Shown here: positions 41,471 to 53,952 of the stretch, piece by piece
Numbering within the stretch: position 1 is the first letter of the stretch
How the letters are laid out: each line of letters begins with the position of its first letter
Assembly (NCBI GenBank): GCA_035048485.1
Contig: CM068583.1
Coordinates: 44,483,042 to 44,547,041 of the forward strand
Direction of reading: 5' to 3'
DNA: 64,000 bases
From: Pteria penguin
Lineage: Eukaryota > Mollusca > Bivalvia > Pterioida > Pteriidae
Notes under the pieces: generated by a model
The model's input: the letters and a program-made list of their open reading frames with translations, nothing else
Told to the model about the DNA's origin: nothing
Databases searched by the model: none
Made by a program: the position numbers and the translations under genes

Positions 41471-43139
41471 TGATACATTTATATATGTGTAACTGCATAT
41501 ATTTTAACTTTTAAATCTAGATCCACTTCACAGTAACTATCTTATTAAAACCAGACTTATACTTGGTTCCTCTACGACACTCTCCATGTACATGTAGAAT
41601 ATCATAGAGGAATGAATTCAAGGCGTGTTTTAATGATTGTATTTAGAAACATAATATGCATATGCATGTTTATTCTGAAACATACAGCTTACCAATAGAA
41701 GGAAACACTGAAGGGTTATTGATCCTTGAGTGACGTAATAGATATTTAGTCAAAAGGGGGTGGGAGAAATAAAACTCTTGATTTTTCTTCATAAAAAAGT
41801 AGCATGTATATCATAGTATATATACTAACAAAAGAAAGTAAAACTTTAGGTTTTGAATATATTTCTGATTTATTATGACTTGCCAAATCACATTGGTTAT
41901 TTACATCAATTTTGTTTAAAATAAGAGGATGGTTTTCAAGTATTTTCCTTATTTTTTATAGCATGGTTATGTTAAAAAGAAATAATGTTAAAATAGTGGA
42001 ATGAGTGCAGTGTAAAATTATGAACCATACATATAATTCGTCTCCGTAAGAGCTGCCCTCTCAATTGTTTTTACAATGATTTGGGGACAAAATCAGGGGG
42101 TAGGGGGAGTGTAGGGTAATAAAATCTTAACTTGTGAGAAATACCGGTACATGTATAACCCGGATACATACATATTTCTTTTGTTGATTTAGTACATATG
42201 GTATTGTAGAATGCAAATAATTCAAGAAAATGAGATTTGCATGTATTTTTATCTTATCAGCACTCTAAATATTACATTTTGTATGGGGAATAATTTTAGC
42301 AATCAATGATGCAAGACAGCCTTTTTCTCTCATTAGGCATATAGGGGGTTTCAAAAATTGATGCAAACAATGAAACAAAGATATTACTTGTATACTACAA
42401 CTGAAAAGTGTTTATAATCTGATGATATAAATAAGATTATCCATTCAATGCAATCTAATAGATGATATGTTCAACCCAGGAATAACCAAAAATACAAATA
42501 AAGCATATTGAGGCTCCAGAATTTTTATTTCTTGATTCCTGAACAAATATAGGTAGGTAGTGTTTTAACGCCACCAGTTTTTGAGTATAATATATGTTCC
42601 TTAAAAAAGCAGATTTTTCACTAGAATTTTCTTAGGGATGGATAACCCTTAGGTTAAAGTATACTGTTATTACACCATGAAGAAGGAAAATGTGAGGGGG
42701 AAAAAGGGGTAGGGGATATTATGCCATCAGAGACATTCTGCACATCTCATAATTAAAGGTATTATAGTAGCTATTAATTATGATGTATTAATTTCTGGAT
42801 TGAAATATATACTGTATGGTGCTTACTAATACACTATAAAATACTCATAATCGTGCATTATGATTTCATTAATGATTACTATTAATTGGTGAGGTTACTA
42901 GGCCAAGTTAAATTGATTCCAGTGGCTTAAAGCATAAATATAAAAATGAAGGAGATGAGGTTCCAAATTAAATGTTACAAACTTTAGATCCACCATGTGA
43001 TATACTGATGGACTGAAATAATCTGCATAATGTATTTCAACCAAATTAAGAGCAAGCACAGGGTCAAGGTCAAGTGCATCTCTTGCTTATGTAATTATTT
43101 AAATGATCAAATATCGGCCACCTAAGAAATTGTTCGAAA
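41471..43139. other. Intergenic, no feature recognised
   Basis: AT-rich sequence with an A-rich, AATAAA-containing stretch near 42490. No exon-like frame and no repeat family seen elsewhere in the window. Confidence 0.4.
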
Positions 43140-43179
43140 ATGTTGAAATATTTATTGGTGAGCAATAGTCTATTTTATG

Positions 43180-43968
43180 ATTATGGTAAAGTGTTGTTGG
43201 TCTGTCTGCACCTTGTTAGCACAATACAGACCATACCTTTTAGGCTAGGACTTTCAAACATGGTACACTTATTTCTTATGGGCATGAGGGGGTCATTTTG
43301 GGGCAAAAATAGCAAATTTTTGAGAATGCAACTTGTAAACAAGTTACAGACCAAACTGTTTATGCTAGAACTTTTAAACTTTGAACACATTTCTTTTGAA
43401 TGGAAGATGAAACCTATTGATTTTCAAAGTATGTATCTGCAAGGTTAAGGTCACAGTGCTTATGACGGATTCTTGTCCAGGCCATAACTTTTATACCTTG
43501 CATGGATTTGAATAATATTTCACACAGTTGTTGCACAGGACCCAAGGGTGTGTCATGACCTTGACTTGATGGTCGTATCAGCAAGGTCAAGGTCACAATG
43601 CATATGATGAGTAAATCTTTTTACGGACCTTAACTTTTTACCCCTAAACATGGATTTGAATAATATTTCACAGAATTGTTGCCCAGGACATAAGGATCTG
43701 TCTTGATCTTGGTTCAAGGTCATGTCTGCAAGATCAAGGTAACACTGCATATGATGGGTAAATATTTGCCTGGGCCATAACTTTTTACTTCTTGCACGGA
43801 TTTAAGTAATTCTTTTTACAGAATTGTTGCCCAGGACCCAAGGATGTGTCATGACGTTGAACCATAATATTTTACCCATTGAATAATATTTCACAAAATT
43901 GTTGGCAAATTCATTCACTTCAAACTAAGCGACGGGTGTGCTATGTCGCGCTAGGCGTTACTCTTGTT
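43180..43968 (+). repeat. Dispersed repeat ending '...aggcgttactcttgtt'
   Basis: Four or so units carry 'aggtcaaggtcacaatgcat', 'tggatttgaataatatttca' and 'gaattgttgcccaggac'. The 3' terminus matches the families at 14.7 and 26.7 kb although the interior differs. Confidence 0.7.
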
Positions 43969-44239
43969 TTCGTTCGAACAATATAGTTTCTTTTAAAAGG
44001 CACGAAAACAGCTTCGTTGTTTTAATGATAGAAAGTTTTTAATTTGCTGGGTGTCTCCCGGACACAATAACATTTCTATGGTAGTTCTTAACCATTGATG
44101 TTATTATAGAACGGTTGCCTCGGTGCAAATTCTGGGGGCATCACTTTGTCTAGTTTAATATGAGGCATAGAATGTTCAAACTTACATCAATGATGCATCT
44201 TTACAAAAGTAAAATATTCAATAGATCAGCTTGTTTCTA

Positions 44240-44415
44240 CTGAGGCAGGCAGGCTTGATGTAGTGGTTAAGTGCTTGTTTTGCCGTGCAGACAATCCGGA
44301 TTGGATTCAAATGTTTCTTCTGAAAAGAGTCCCTCATTAAGATGTACTTTAATGATATTGTTAACTCCATTAAGACTTCCTGATTAATATACTGGAGGAT
44401 GTTAATTGAAGACAT
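44240..44415 (+). repeat. Diverged tRNA-derived SINE
   Basis: The head 'ggcttgatgtagtggttaag' resembles the second SINE family (29521-29688); the rest is heavily diverged. The B-box is decayed ('ggattggattcaaat'). Confidence 0.45.
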
Positions 44416-45087
44416 CTGTCAACTTAGGAAATGAAATGAACACCTGTTAGCTTTCTTCTTAATTTGGAATAAAAAAGTCTTAAAGATATTTAATATAAGT
44501 TTCGGCCAGCAATTGGAATTTTCTCATCTCGTTGATTTTAGCGATAGGAAACGAATATGAATAAGAATTACAGTGTATACCCCTAAACAAAGCTTGGGGA
44601 TACATGTAGGAATCATCTGTCCATATAGATCTGTTCATTTCCTTTATTGATGCATTTTGAACAAACATAGACAAGGAAATTTGTGGAAAAAACCCCACGA
44701 TGTGCATATGCATGAAGTGAGAAAATGGTGTATGTAGTGATAAATTGTACAGCGATATGATCTCTAACCACTTGGAAATTCTCAAATAGTTGTGCATTGA
44801 TTTGAATTACGCTGACTTTTAAATGTGTATCTGAAAGTGTTTAAAAATCTTATTACTACAATCCAGTATCACCCGCAACCTTGAGACTGTACGTGGGCGG
44901 ATTGCAGATTTGTCCTCTCCAAGATTGACAGGGAAGTCTAATGAACTTCAGTCCAATCACAAAAACCAATTGTGATTTAATTTTAAGCTCTAAACACGGC
45001 ATGCAAGATAATGTTACCAGTAATCATGTTCATTGTTCATTATATTTTTGTCGACATATATAGGCAAAACTTAGAATTCTTTGCAGA

Positions 45088-47313
45088 TTGAGGTTTCTTA
45101 TTATAGACGTTGCCAAATGTCGGTTGTTCAATCCAGTTCGTCATACGGAGGACATGTCTTCTAATTCTCATCGCTTTTCCTTAATGCTGAAGTTTGCCAA
45201 TAAAGGCATAGACGCATTGAACATCAGCAATATCCTCAACCATAAGAAAGTTCAGTCTTGCATTCCACTATACTTTAAATATACAGAAACACCATGTATA
45301 TCCTACAGCCATACACCCACCATTGCTTCTAAACCGTTTAATTACAAACAAACTTGGAAGTGCCTAGATATCAAACGTCTTACACAAAACCATACCGCGT
45401 GTTCATATGCTCCTTATCCAAATTTACATATAGTCCTGTTGGTCACATCATCACTGTCGATGTCAACATCGTGAACAATATAACTCTTCGTCAGCTATAA
45501 TTATCCGGGGTCCAAAATTTAGAGAGACTAAAACATTTAATTGGCGAATCAGCGTCCGTATTGTTATGGATTCGGTAGAGGACTATGCTCGTAGATGGGC
45601 AAAACGTGAAGAAGTTGAGCTTAATACGTTGTCAGAATGGGTTAAGAGTGTAAGAAGTTTGATACTCACACGTATTAGTAATTTAAAAAGGAACTTGGGA
45701 CCAGTCATCCGTCTGTCTTCGACGACCAAAGAGTCAGAGAGGAACTCGAAAGAATACACGACAAATATGTGTTAGTACCAGCTAATAAAGCCTCGAACAA
45801 TATCGTTTTTATTTGCAAGGCGTTTTATATAAATTGTCTTTTAGAGCAACTTGGCATTACCAATCTACTGGAAATCCCACTTACACTCGCTCTAAAATCT
45901 CACTAGATGAAATAATTAATAACCATAAGTCAGTGTTGAGTACCTTTAACTTGTGTACTAAGGATAGTGAGTTCGAGTTACCTTATTTATATTGGATCCT
46001 AAATTACACAAAGATCCATATAAACATAGGTTCATTGCAGGATCCAGTAAATGCTCAACCAAACCTCTATCAGCCCCCCCCCCCCTTACCAAAATATTAT
46101 CTGCAATTAAGAAGAAACTTCAGACATACTCCGATGTGATTTACTCTCGTAGTGGTGTTAATCAGTTTTGGATACTAAAAAATTCCAAAGAATTATTGGA
46201 AAACTTAAAATCTCAAAATCTGACAACTGTTAAATTCATTAAGACATGATTTTTCTACACTTTATACCACCAGACCTCATGATGAATTGAAAACCTGGCT
46301 CTTTAGAATTATTGATAACTGTTTCTTCACCAAAAAGGGTTCGCGCAGATATAAATTTATTGTTTTACGATATCCAGATACATATTTTGTGAAAAACCAC
46401 TCTGAATCTAAATATAAGTACTCTGAAGATGACATAAAAACATGCTGGACTTTCTGATTTACAATATATATGTTGTGTTCGGTGACCAGGTCTTCCAACA
46501 AACCATCGGAATCCCTATGGGGACTAACTGTGCTCCCTTGCTAGTCGATTTGTTCCTTTCGTCGTACGAAATTGACTTCATACAAAATCTTATAAGTCAA
46601 AATAAGAAGCAATTGGCCTTGTCCTTTAATTTTACATACAGATATATTGATGATGTACTATCTATAAATAACAAAAACTTTGATACATACGTACATACAA
46701 TATATCCAAAGGAACTTGAAATTAAGGACACCACAATATCCAATTCATGTGCTTCATATTTAGATCTACTTTTTGATGTCGACCGATATGGTAAACTTAC
46801 TACTTCAATTTATGACAAACGTGATGACTTTAGTTTCCCCATTGTTAACTTTCCATATACTAGTAGCAACATTCCTTTATCACCTGTGTACGGTGTTTAT
46901 GTATCCCAACTGATTCGATATGCGCGGGCGTCATCTGAGTATTGCTCTTTCATTTATCGAAGCCAATTACTAGGAGAAAAGTTACTCAAACAAGGATATG
47001 AGATATCACGACTTATGTCAACATTCCGCAAATTTTACGGTCGTTATAAAGTCCTTATTTGCTCATATGATGTATATTTGTCTGACATGTTGACTTCCTT
47101 ATTTCACAGTAACTAAACCATCTGTATTACCTATACTGTACAGCAGTATTCTTACTGCTTATGACATATACCTATTTTGACTACGGCCATGCCGTTTCCT
47201 TATTCTGTGACAGCGAATAATACTATTTCGCTTATACTTATGGCATCACCACGGGTGTGACCGGTCGGCAGGGGATGCTTACTCCTCCATGGCACCTGAT
47301 CCCACCTCTGTTT
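45088..47313 (+). pseudogene. Penelope-like retroelement, reverse transcriptase region, frameshifted
   Basis: Coding sequence for one RT protein is spread over all three frames: 45088-45474 (N-terminal part), 45566-45775, about 45740-45960, 45992-46249, about 46249-46459, then 46442-47116. The last open piece (224 residues) has the RT motifs GIPMGTNCAP (residues 23-32) and YIDD (68-71), followed by the SYLDL and YDKRDDF blocks. Upstream pieces hold counterparts of the PKLHK and D-x-S-T-L-Y-T motifs usual in Penelope-like elements. At least four frameshifts and a stop make it dead. After the stop, a non-coding tail with 'gggtgtgaccggtc' and 'ggggatgcttactcctcc' (47250-47313) looks like the 3' end. 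Exact clade not decided; the Naiad-type elements of aquatic invertebrates are a candidate. Confidence 0.75.
46442..47116 (+). CDS. Reverse transcriptase palm and thumb, longest intact piece of the dead retroelement
   Basis: This 224-residue stretch is the largest unbroken frame of the element at 45088-47313. Metal-binding YIDD is at 46643-46654. The start Met is internal to the original ORF and not a true start. Host codons and flanks give no sign of domestication. Confidence 0.75.
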   Translation: MLDFLIYNIYVVFGDQVFQQTIGIPMGTNCAPLLVDLFLSSYEIDFIQNLISQNKKQLALSFNFTYRYIDDVLSINNKNFDTYVHTIYPKELEIKDTTISNSCASYLDLLFDVDRYGKLTTSIYDKRDDFSFPIVNFPYTSSNIPLSPVYGVYVSQLIRYARASSEYCSFIYRSQLLGEKLLKQGYEISRLMSTFRKFYGRYKVLICSYDVYLSDMLTSLFHSN

Positions 47314-47635
47314 TGATAGAGATTGTTTATATTACATGTATATTTACATATGTGTTGTCGCGTTTCTTCGACTTCGAATTGTGGATTTCGGAACAATATC
47401 TTGGATTTGTACTTCTTAACGGTATCCTAAATGAAATTCTGAAATGATTGCCTCATCATTTTTATAAATTGTTTGAATCAATTCACCAGTCATCATTATT
47501 TGTACTAAAGATATAGAATTCTTTCATTTAAAAAATACAAATAGCAAAGCAAATTATTGATAAATAATTTTGGTGTAGTGCGATTTCTTACTTGACATCC
47601 CCTTGCAATACCATTTTGCGACTCTCAGTTTGAGG

Positions 47636-47777
47636 GCAGGCGTGGTGTAGTGGTTAAGCGCTTGGCTTGCGGTGCCGACCATGCGGGTGCGATCCCTGGG
47701 TTGCGCCACTATGTTTAGGAGGTTGGCAACCTCCTGCTTCCATGAAATATTGTTGAAAGCGACGTAAAAGACCAACT
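47636..47777 (+). repeat. tRNA-derived SINE, second family
   Basis: Close relative of 29521-29688: the same head, the hairpin 'aggttggcaacct' and 'gaaatattgttgaaagcgac'. It lacks the 'gtcgcgattagactg' block, a small internal deletion. No clear TSD. Confidence 0.88.
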
Positions 47778-48329
47778 ACCAACTGTCTTGTGATACAAAA
47801 TTAAATAATGCAATATGTGACTGCCATCTGAACAATTGCTAAACTATTTTCTCACTTTTTCACGCGGATTTTGATGAAACTGTTGATAATGCCAAAGTAA
47901 CACAAGTTCTTAATCTAATATATGTCATAAGTATGTCATAATGTAAGTACATGCTGTTCTTGGATACAAGTGAAAGTACACTGCTGTCCATAAATACGTG
48001 AATGTGTTTAAAAACTTTATTGAAAGTATACAACTTTGGTACCTAAGAGAATGGTAAAGTAAAAGAAAATTGCATAGTAAACATATCTATTTCTGTTTGA
48101 TGAGATGCAGTAATGCCTAATCCGAAATGGTGACATCCAATTAAAGCTTAACTTTATAAACTTCTGGCAGAAATTTAAAGTTTGAAAATGTTAATTTTCC
48201 TGATTTACAAGAAACTTTGGTCTATGGTTATTATTGGTAGGTGACATTCGGAATTCAGTGTACATCTTATAACATTAGGATGCTTATTTCATTTCATACA
48301 GAAGCTCAATAGTGTAAAAACGGTATTTA

Positions 48330-48790
48330 CTGCTCCTGCCAGGTATGACAAGGGATATTAAAAGTGTTTGCTTTGTCCATCCTTCCGTCACACATTTGGT
48401 TTCCGGATGATAACTCAAGTACCTTTCGTCATATTCACACCAAATTTGGGTATATCCTTACTCATCAAGAAAGGAAGAACCCTATAGATTTTGGGCTCAA
48501 AAGGTCAAGGTTACAACTACTGAAAATAGACTGTAATTATTTGTTTCCAGATGATAATTCAATTACTTTTCACCAAATTAGGATATATGCTAATTTAACA
48601 AGTAGGAAGAACCCTATTAATTTTAGGATAAAAAGATCAGTGACACAGGTGATGGAAAAGACTAATATTATAGGTTTCCATGTGATTTTTTTTATATTTT
48701 CATATATCAGTAACTGCTCATCAGAATCTGATTATTTTTCATATATTTCACGATCAAATTCTTTTACAATGAGATAATTCAAAATCTTAT
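48330..48790 (+). repeat. 'tatgcccccac' family, partial copy
   Basis: Shares 'tgataactcaagtacctttc', 'aggaagaaccctatagattt' and 'caggtgatggaaaaga' with 29026-30347; ends are eroded. The 137-residue open frame across it is a repeat artefact. Confidence 0.75.
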
Positions 48791-48917
48791 CAAAAGGGTG
48801 CTTATAGATTTGTGGGTCAGTACATATGTATATTAAATAATTATTAAAATGACGCGCCACAAGTATAAAGTCTCGTTCAATCAAATCAAAATATGAACTT
48901 GTCTTATCGCTCCATGA

Positions 48918-49180
48918 GAAAGCCGGTGTGGCTCAGTGGATGAGGTGCTCGTTTCGTGACCGAAAGGTCCCGGGTTCGACCCCCAACGTTGGTTCTGTCA
49001 GATGAGACAGTAAAAACCGAAGTCTCGTGTCATGGTAGGCGTGGCACGTAAACGACCCCTAACTGTCTCGGGGAGGGGGGGGGGGGGCTGAAAGGTGTAA
49101 ATTTCTATTCAATGTATCAGGAAGATATCGCCATATACGTAAAAATAATCGTGAAGTAACGTAAAACAATAATCAGTCGA
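48918..49180 (+). repeat. tRNA-derived SINE, first family
   Basis: Head 'ccggtgtggctcagtggatg' with a B-box 'gggttcgacccc', then 'gatgagacagtaaaaaccga' and 'ggtaggcgtggcacgtaaac'. A G-run (49073-49087) sits in the body. The tail 'gtaacgtaaaacaataatca' follows. A second tRNA-like head without a body follows at about 49196-49260. Confidence 0.85.
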
Positions 49181-49274
49181 CAAACAGTGCTTCATAAGTC
49201 TACTTTGCTCAGTTGGTAAGGTGCTTGGCTCGTAACCGAGAGATAGCGAGTTCAACAGAATAGAGTTGTAAATT

Positions 49275-49474
49275 AAGAAAGTTATAGGCAGGCCAGGACG
49301 GGATGCTGCTACTTTGGAAGGGAAAATTAGCGATATGGAAGTTAAAATCGTCACGTTCGTCATAAGAGAGGCGTGTAACTGACCATCCCTACCGAATGTC
49401 AAGAATAATTCTATGTAGGAAGCAGATGTGTTGCTCTCTGACGTGTCCTTGATCCCAAATTTTGTGGGATACAT
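49275..49474 (-). pseudogene. Penelope-like RT fragment, minus strand
   Basis: Residues of the type YPT-x-x-x-I-K-D-T and SASYIEL correspond to the YPKELEIKDT...SYLDL part of the RT at 46.7 kb. After a frameshift it reaches the SSIPS block. Only about 65 codons remain. Confidence 0.65.
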
Positions 49475-49509
49475 ACGACCGAGTTATTTCTGAAAGTACA
49501 ACCCTTTAA

Positions 49510-49556
49510 GAGTAGCAGCATCCCGTCCAGGTCTGCATATAACGTTCTTATTTTAC
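49510..49556 (+). pseudogene. Penelope-like RT fragment, plus strand
   Basis: 'gtagcagcatcccgtccagg' and the following bases are an inverted copy, about 39 bp, of 49280-49320. They correspond to the same RT block as the end of the minus-strand fragment. The two fragments lie head to head. Confidence 0.6.
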
Positions 49557-50224
49557 AGTTTCTATGCTATGCCAATGCATGTTCTCCTTCTGAATGTTTT
49601 GTTCTGAAGGTGACAACTATGTATAATGTTTCTCTCCGAATAGCAGAAAGATTTTTTGAAAAGTCGGCTATTTCTATACTTCTGTCGTTAGACAGGCGTA
49701 TTATGTTATGGAGCTGTCCGTCCATCTAAGGCTCATTATTGCAGAAATATTTTGGATATGTTGAAGATACTGATGTAAAACGATACTTAGGAATTTCAAT
49801 TTCTGTTGCAATTGGCCACATTTTACAATAGTTACTGCCCTTTAATGACAATCGGTATTCGAAAATGTTTTTAGCAATATTAGATACTGAAGTTAAATAT
49901 GCTGTACATATGTTTAGCACGTGATCCTACATACCAAGCTTGACTTCGCAACTGACCCCATTTTACAAGAGCCATTTGCCTTTGATGAGAATAGGGTACC
50001 ATTGAACGGTACATAATACGACCACACTTTATTAAACTAAGGGGTCACACAAACTACAACTCGATATCTAATCCAATTGTAGATTTCCCTTGATACTGGT
50101 ATAATAGTTTCAGTTTTCTTCTTCATATTGTTTGTAGGTTAATAGATCTTCATCGCACATCCATAATTTCCCATGCTGAAACACCCCCCCCCCCTCTTTC
50201 TTTCCTAAATGCACCGACTACAAT

Positions 50225-50700
50225 TGTATTAAATACATATACAGAGATGTGAAAATTCCAGTTCAATATGCACATCTTCATAATGTGATCTTTCTTTGTA
50301 CCAAATTTCATCAAAATCCACCAAAGGGTTTAGGAGGAGTTGCAAAGACAAGTTATTTTGCATAGAAATTTTTTTTGTAAATTTTTTGAGACCGCATTCC
50401 CCTTACAAAATGCACATCTTAATATGGTGTTACTCCTTGGTACCATGTTTTGTCAAAATCCACCCAAAGGTTTAGGAGAAGTTGCGAAGACACGGTATTT
50501 TGCATAGAAAATTCAAAGAAACTCTAAGACTAAGTCCAAGGGCCATAACTCCTATAAACTTTTTTGGACTGCATTTCCCTTCCAATATACACATCTTCAG
50601 AAAATGTTCTTTCCTTGTATCAAGTTTCATTTAAATCCCTCTAAGTGTTTAGGTGTTGTGAAGACAAAGTATTTTAAGAAAATTTAGCATGTTCCTCTTA
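50225..50700 (+). repeat. Dispersed repeat with three about 150-bp units
   Basis: Each unit has 'aatatgcacatcttcataat', 'tttcatcaaaatccaccaaa' and 'tttaggaggagttgcaaaga' or close variants. Non-coding. Confidence 0.7.
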
Positions 50701-50719
50701 ATTTATTTGAATGTTTGAT

Positions 50720-52640
50720 AATCAAGGAATTGTTTATAAGTCCTTGTGATAATGGAATAAATTAAACTGAAATAATTGAAATGATTTTCTCAGTTTATGG
50801 CGCCAGACTCGGGTATTTTACTAAAAATCAGAAAACACGATGTTTTATTTAAGGAGTTTTTGATTAAACCCAAAACTGAATACCCCCCCCCCCCCTTTCC
50901 TTTCATTTGTACTTGTTGATAATGAAGAATTGTACGATGTTTCAGTCAAATATCTTATTCGCCAATACAATGGGTGATTTCCCTATTGCAAGTCTAAGCA
51001 TTGTGCTGTAAGCCTACAGGGCAATAAATTTAAGTGAAAGATCGACGCCACCTAACGACCGAGTTAAAGTAACGACACGTCACACCCCCGCCCCCTCACT
51101 CTCTCTGTGCTGTGAACGAGATATCGTTTGCAAACGTATTTTAAACTTTTTCAATAAAACCAAAATATATATTTGTGTATGTATTAATGTAAAACATGCA
51201 AGATTCAGTGTTCAGTCGGGTCATCATCTTTTATATATAATTACATGATCGTATCCGTGAAATTAATACAAAAATAGATATATCTGGCAGGAGTATGTAA
51301 CAAGATAAGAAAATGAAAGGGTGGGGTGGGGTGGGGGTTCTGAAAGATACTTTTCTTTACTGTTTAGGTAAGAAAACGACCGACACTCTAGTTTCCCTTG
51401 CGACTCCAGTGATCATGCTTTGTCTTTTGTTCTGAGATTATAAATATTTTTCAAAAGTTTGCCTGCACTTCACCGGGAAGAAAAAAGAATACATAAAAAA
51501 AGAAGAAAACAGACCAAAGAAAATAATAATGAATAAAATAGAATGAAGATCAATGTCCGTATGTATAAATATCTACCGGAATTAATCAATCGTGTATTTC
51601 ATCGTAATCGCATGTAATATTTCAAATCTGAATATGTTTATCAGAGCAATCAATAATAAATATCATATCACATGTAATATGAATTTATTTGATTTTAAAG
51701 TCGGCTTTACTGTACTGAACCCACAAGTAGTAATTGCGCTCTTCAATTCGGATCGTTACCTTCTTTAATTAAGAGTCCGAAATAGGTATTACAAAGAAAC
51801 TCGGCACACTCTCGGAATAATAAATCATTTTTGTGTGCATGTTCTTGGTGACTTTTCTCATACAATTTTGTCAGATGTCTTCAGTTTTCTCTTTTAAATC
51901 ACACTTATACATGTATCTGTACAATGACCAATCAGCTTGTCTTTACCAATTTCATTCAAATACCATTGATGCACTTTTACGACAAGTAGATATACGGGTA
52001 TAAAGAACGTATATAACGTAGTTATACGTCCAAACAGGGACGTATATATCTAAAACATTATATACGTCCGTGCTTCAGGTGCGCACTATATTTTCAATTT
52101 TTATATAAAAATGCGTTCTAGTTTTAAAAATATTCAGAATAGCAGAATATTTTAAGATACATTTCAAACGTTCATTGTGTAATTAAGCAGAGGAGATTTA
52201 AAAAGATATTAAATGATTATTAATCAAGATATCTTTTTATATAAGTCTACTTTCGTTATTTTTCATGCTTCACTGAAACAAACACAATACGCATCATCAT
52301 AAGGTCGCTGCCTTTTTAGCACTATCATACCCATTTACCGGGACATATTTGGTGTCCACGTTTGACCGTCTGACGGCGCGGACACAGGTAAATGACCACC
52401 TTTATACGCGGTCAATATGGCCGATATACAGGGACAGTGTCCACGCGTGTCCGCGGCTTTACACGCCCAAATCCAATGTCCACGGTACATGCACGGTATC
52501 TCAGAGAAGCTTCATATACTGACCTTGTAATTTTCAGGAAGCATAAAAATATTCCCTTAGTTATGAACAAAAACTAAATATTCCCTTAGTTATGAACAAA
52601 AATCAATCTTAAAAGGCAACTACATGTTTGACTTGTATCA
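50720..52640. other. Intergenic, little recognised
   Basis: C-run at 50883-50895. Short direct repeats of 'acgtatata' near 52010-52065, and a GC-richer patch at 52340-52500 with repeated 'gtgtccacg/gtgtccgcg'. No credible coding frame. Confidence 0.4.
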
Positions 52641-53703
52641 CATGAAGGACAACTAAGAAGGCAGAAGATGATAAATAATTTCAAGGAACTCCTTTCCGAA
52701 TGTCAGGATGGAAACTCTGGTCAACAATCTAAAATGTCTAGTGCAATACCATTGGACAAACCTGTCCATAATGGAGCAAGAAATTAAAAATACAGATCTT
52801 ACAAAATGCCTCTCTAAAATATATGCCAGTAACAATATTCCTTAAATGTATTTATTTACAGTTTGAGGTTGTGTATATACATAAATATGCATAACAATTA
52901 AAGAACTATTACATGAATATAATAATCATTTTGAAGCATTCCATAAATTAAGATACAGTTTACACATGTAATCTTTTCCTGTCTGTACAGTGGAATAGAT
53001 AAAAGATCCTTCCTTTCGTGAATTTGTTATAATCTGAAAAAATAAACCAAAATGCTGTTATTTTCAGTTTTCTGTGTGTTCAATGTATGGAAAGATGTTT
53101 TACCTTACCTGAACCAAATGTTTGCTTTCTTGTGAACATTGTTTTATTTGTTCAGAATTCAGTTCTATCAATTTCTTTTAGTCTCAAACAGAGTATGACT
53201 AGCATTGTTGTAACCTCTACTAGTCTGAACATATTTTTTCTTAAATCAGCTCTCCTTCAAACAAAGTTAAATTACTGCTCAGTATGACGAGATCTACTAC
53301 TTTTATTAGAAATCTCCCTGAAATACTAGAGGAATAAAGTTTCACTATCTGTCATCTATCAATTGTTTTTTATCTACTACCTCTCAAGTTATTTGCATGC
53401 TGCTTGGTGCATGACAGTTTAGTAGTTAGAGTTTTTTCATGACTTACCTACTTTTAGCAAAGATATTGCCCTTCACAGAAATTAAGTTTTTCACACTTTT
53501 CTCTACTGCCATCAGAATATCTGAATGAAACTTTCTGTAAAGCCTCAGTGTGATTAATCATATTCAAACTATTACTGCTGGTGCAGAGATATAAAAAAAT
53601 TGGAATTATATAAAGTTTGGTGGTAATGAACACATATTGCTTTGGCATTACACAGCATTATGAGTATGCTTATTTAAATGTATCATCTAAGATAAGAATC
53701 TAC

Positions 53704-53887
53704 CTGAACTGGGTCAAGTGATCGTAGTCCAGACTTCAGATTATTTCCAAGGTCAGCAACTTCAGGTGGTGTCATGGCTTTTACAGTTTTACATAACTGT
53801 TGACTTTGCACACCACTTCCCCACATACACAAGTCATTTTTTGTGACCACTACAACTGCAGCAGTGATTGCCAATTTACCTCCATTC
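53704..53887 (-). CDS. Candidate internal exon, unknown protein
   Basis: 184 bp bounded on the minus strand by 'ttactctttactag' before and GTAGAT after. It codes for 61 residues after one split base. The translation starts NGGKLAITAAVVVVTKNDLC and ends in MTPPEVADLGNNL and a KSGLRSLDPVQ stretch. This is well-mixed protein-like composition with a clean splice frame, unlike nearby frames. I cannot name the family. A mesothelin/stereocilin-type helical repeat is a weak guess from the 'P-P-E-V-x-x-L' pattern. Neighbouring exons were not found, so it may be a lone or lost exon. Confidence 0.5.
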
Positions 53888-53952
53888 CTAGTAAAGAGTA
53901 ACAAAAAAACCCCAAAAAGATCATATACATGGTCATGTTCTTTAAAAATCAT

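Noticed and set aside
48364..48777. 137-residue plus-strand frame
   Set aside because: It consists of repeat units of the 'tatgccccc' family.
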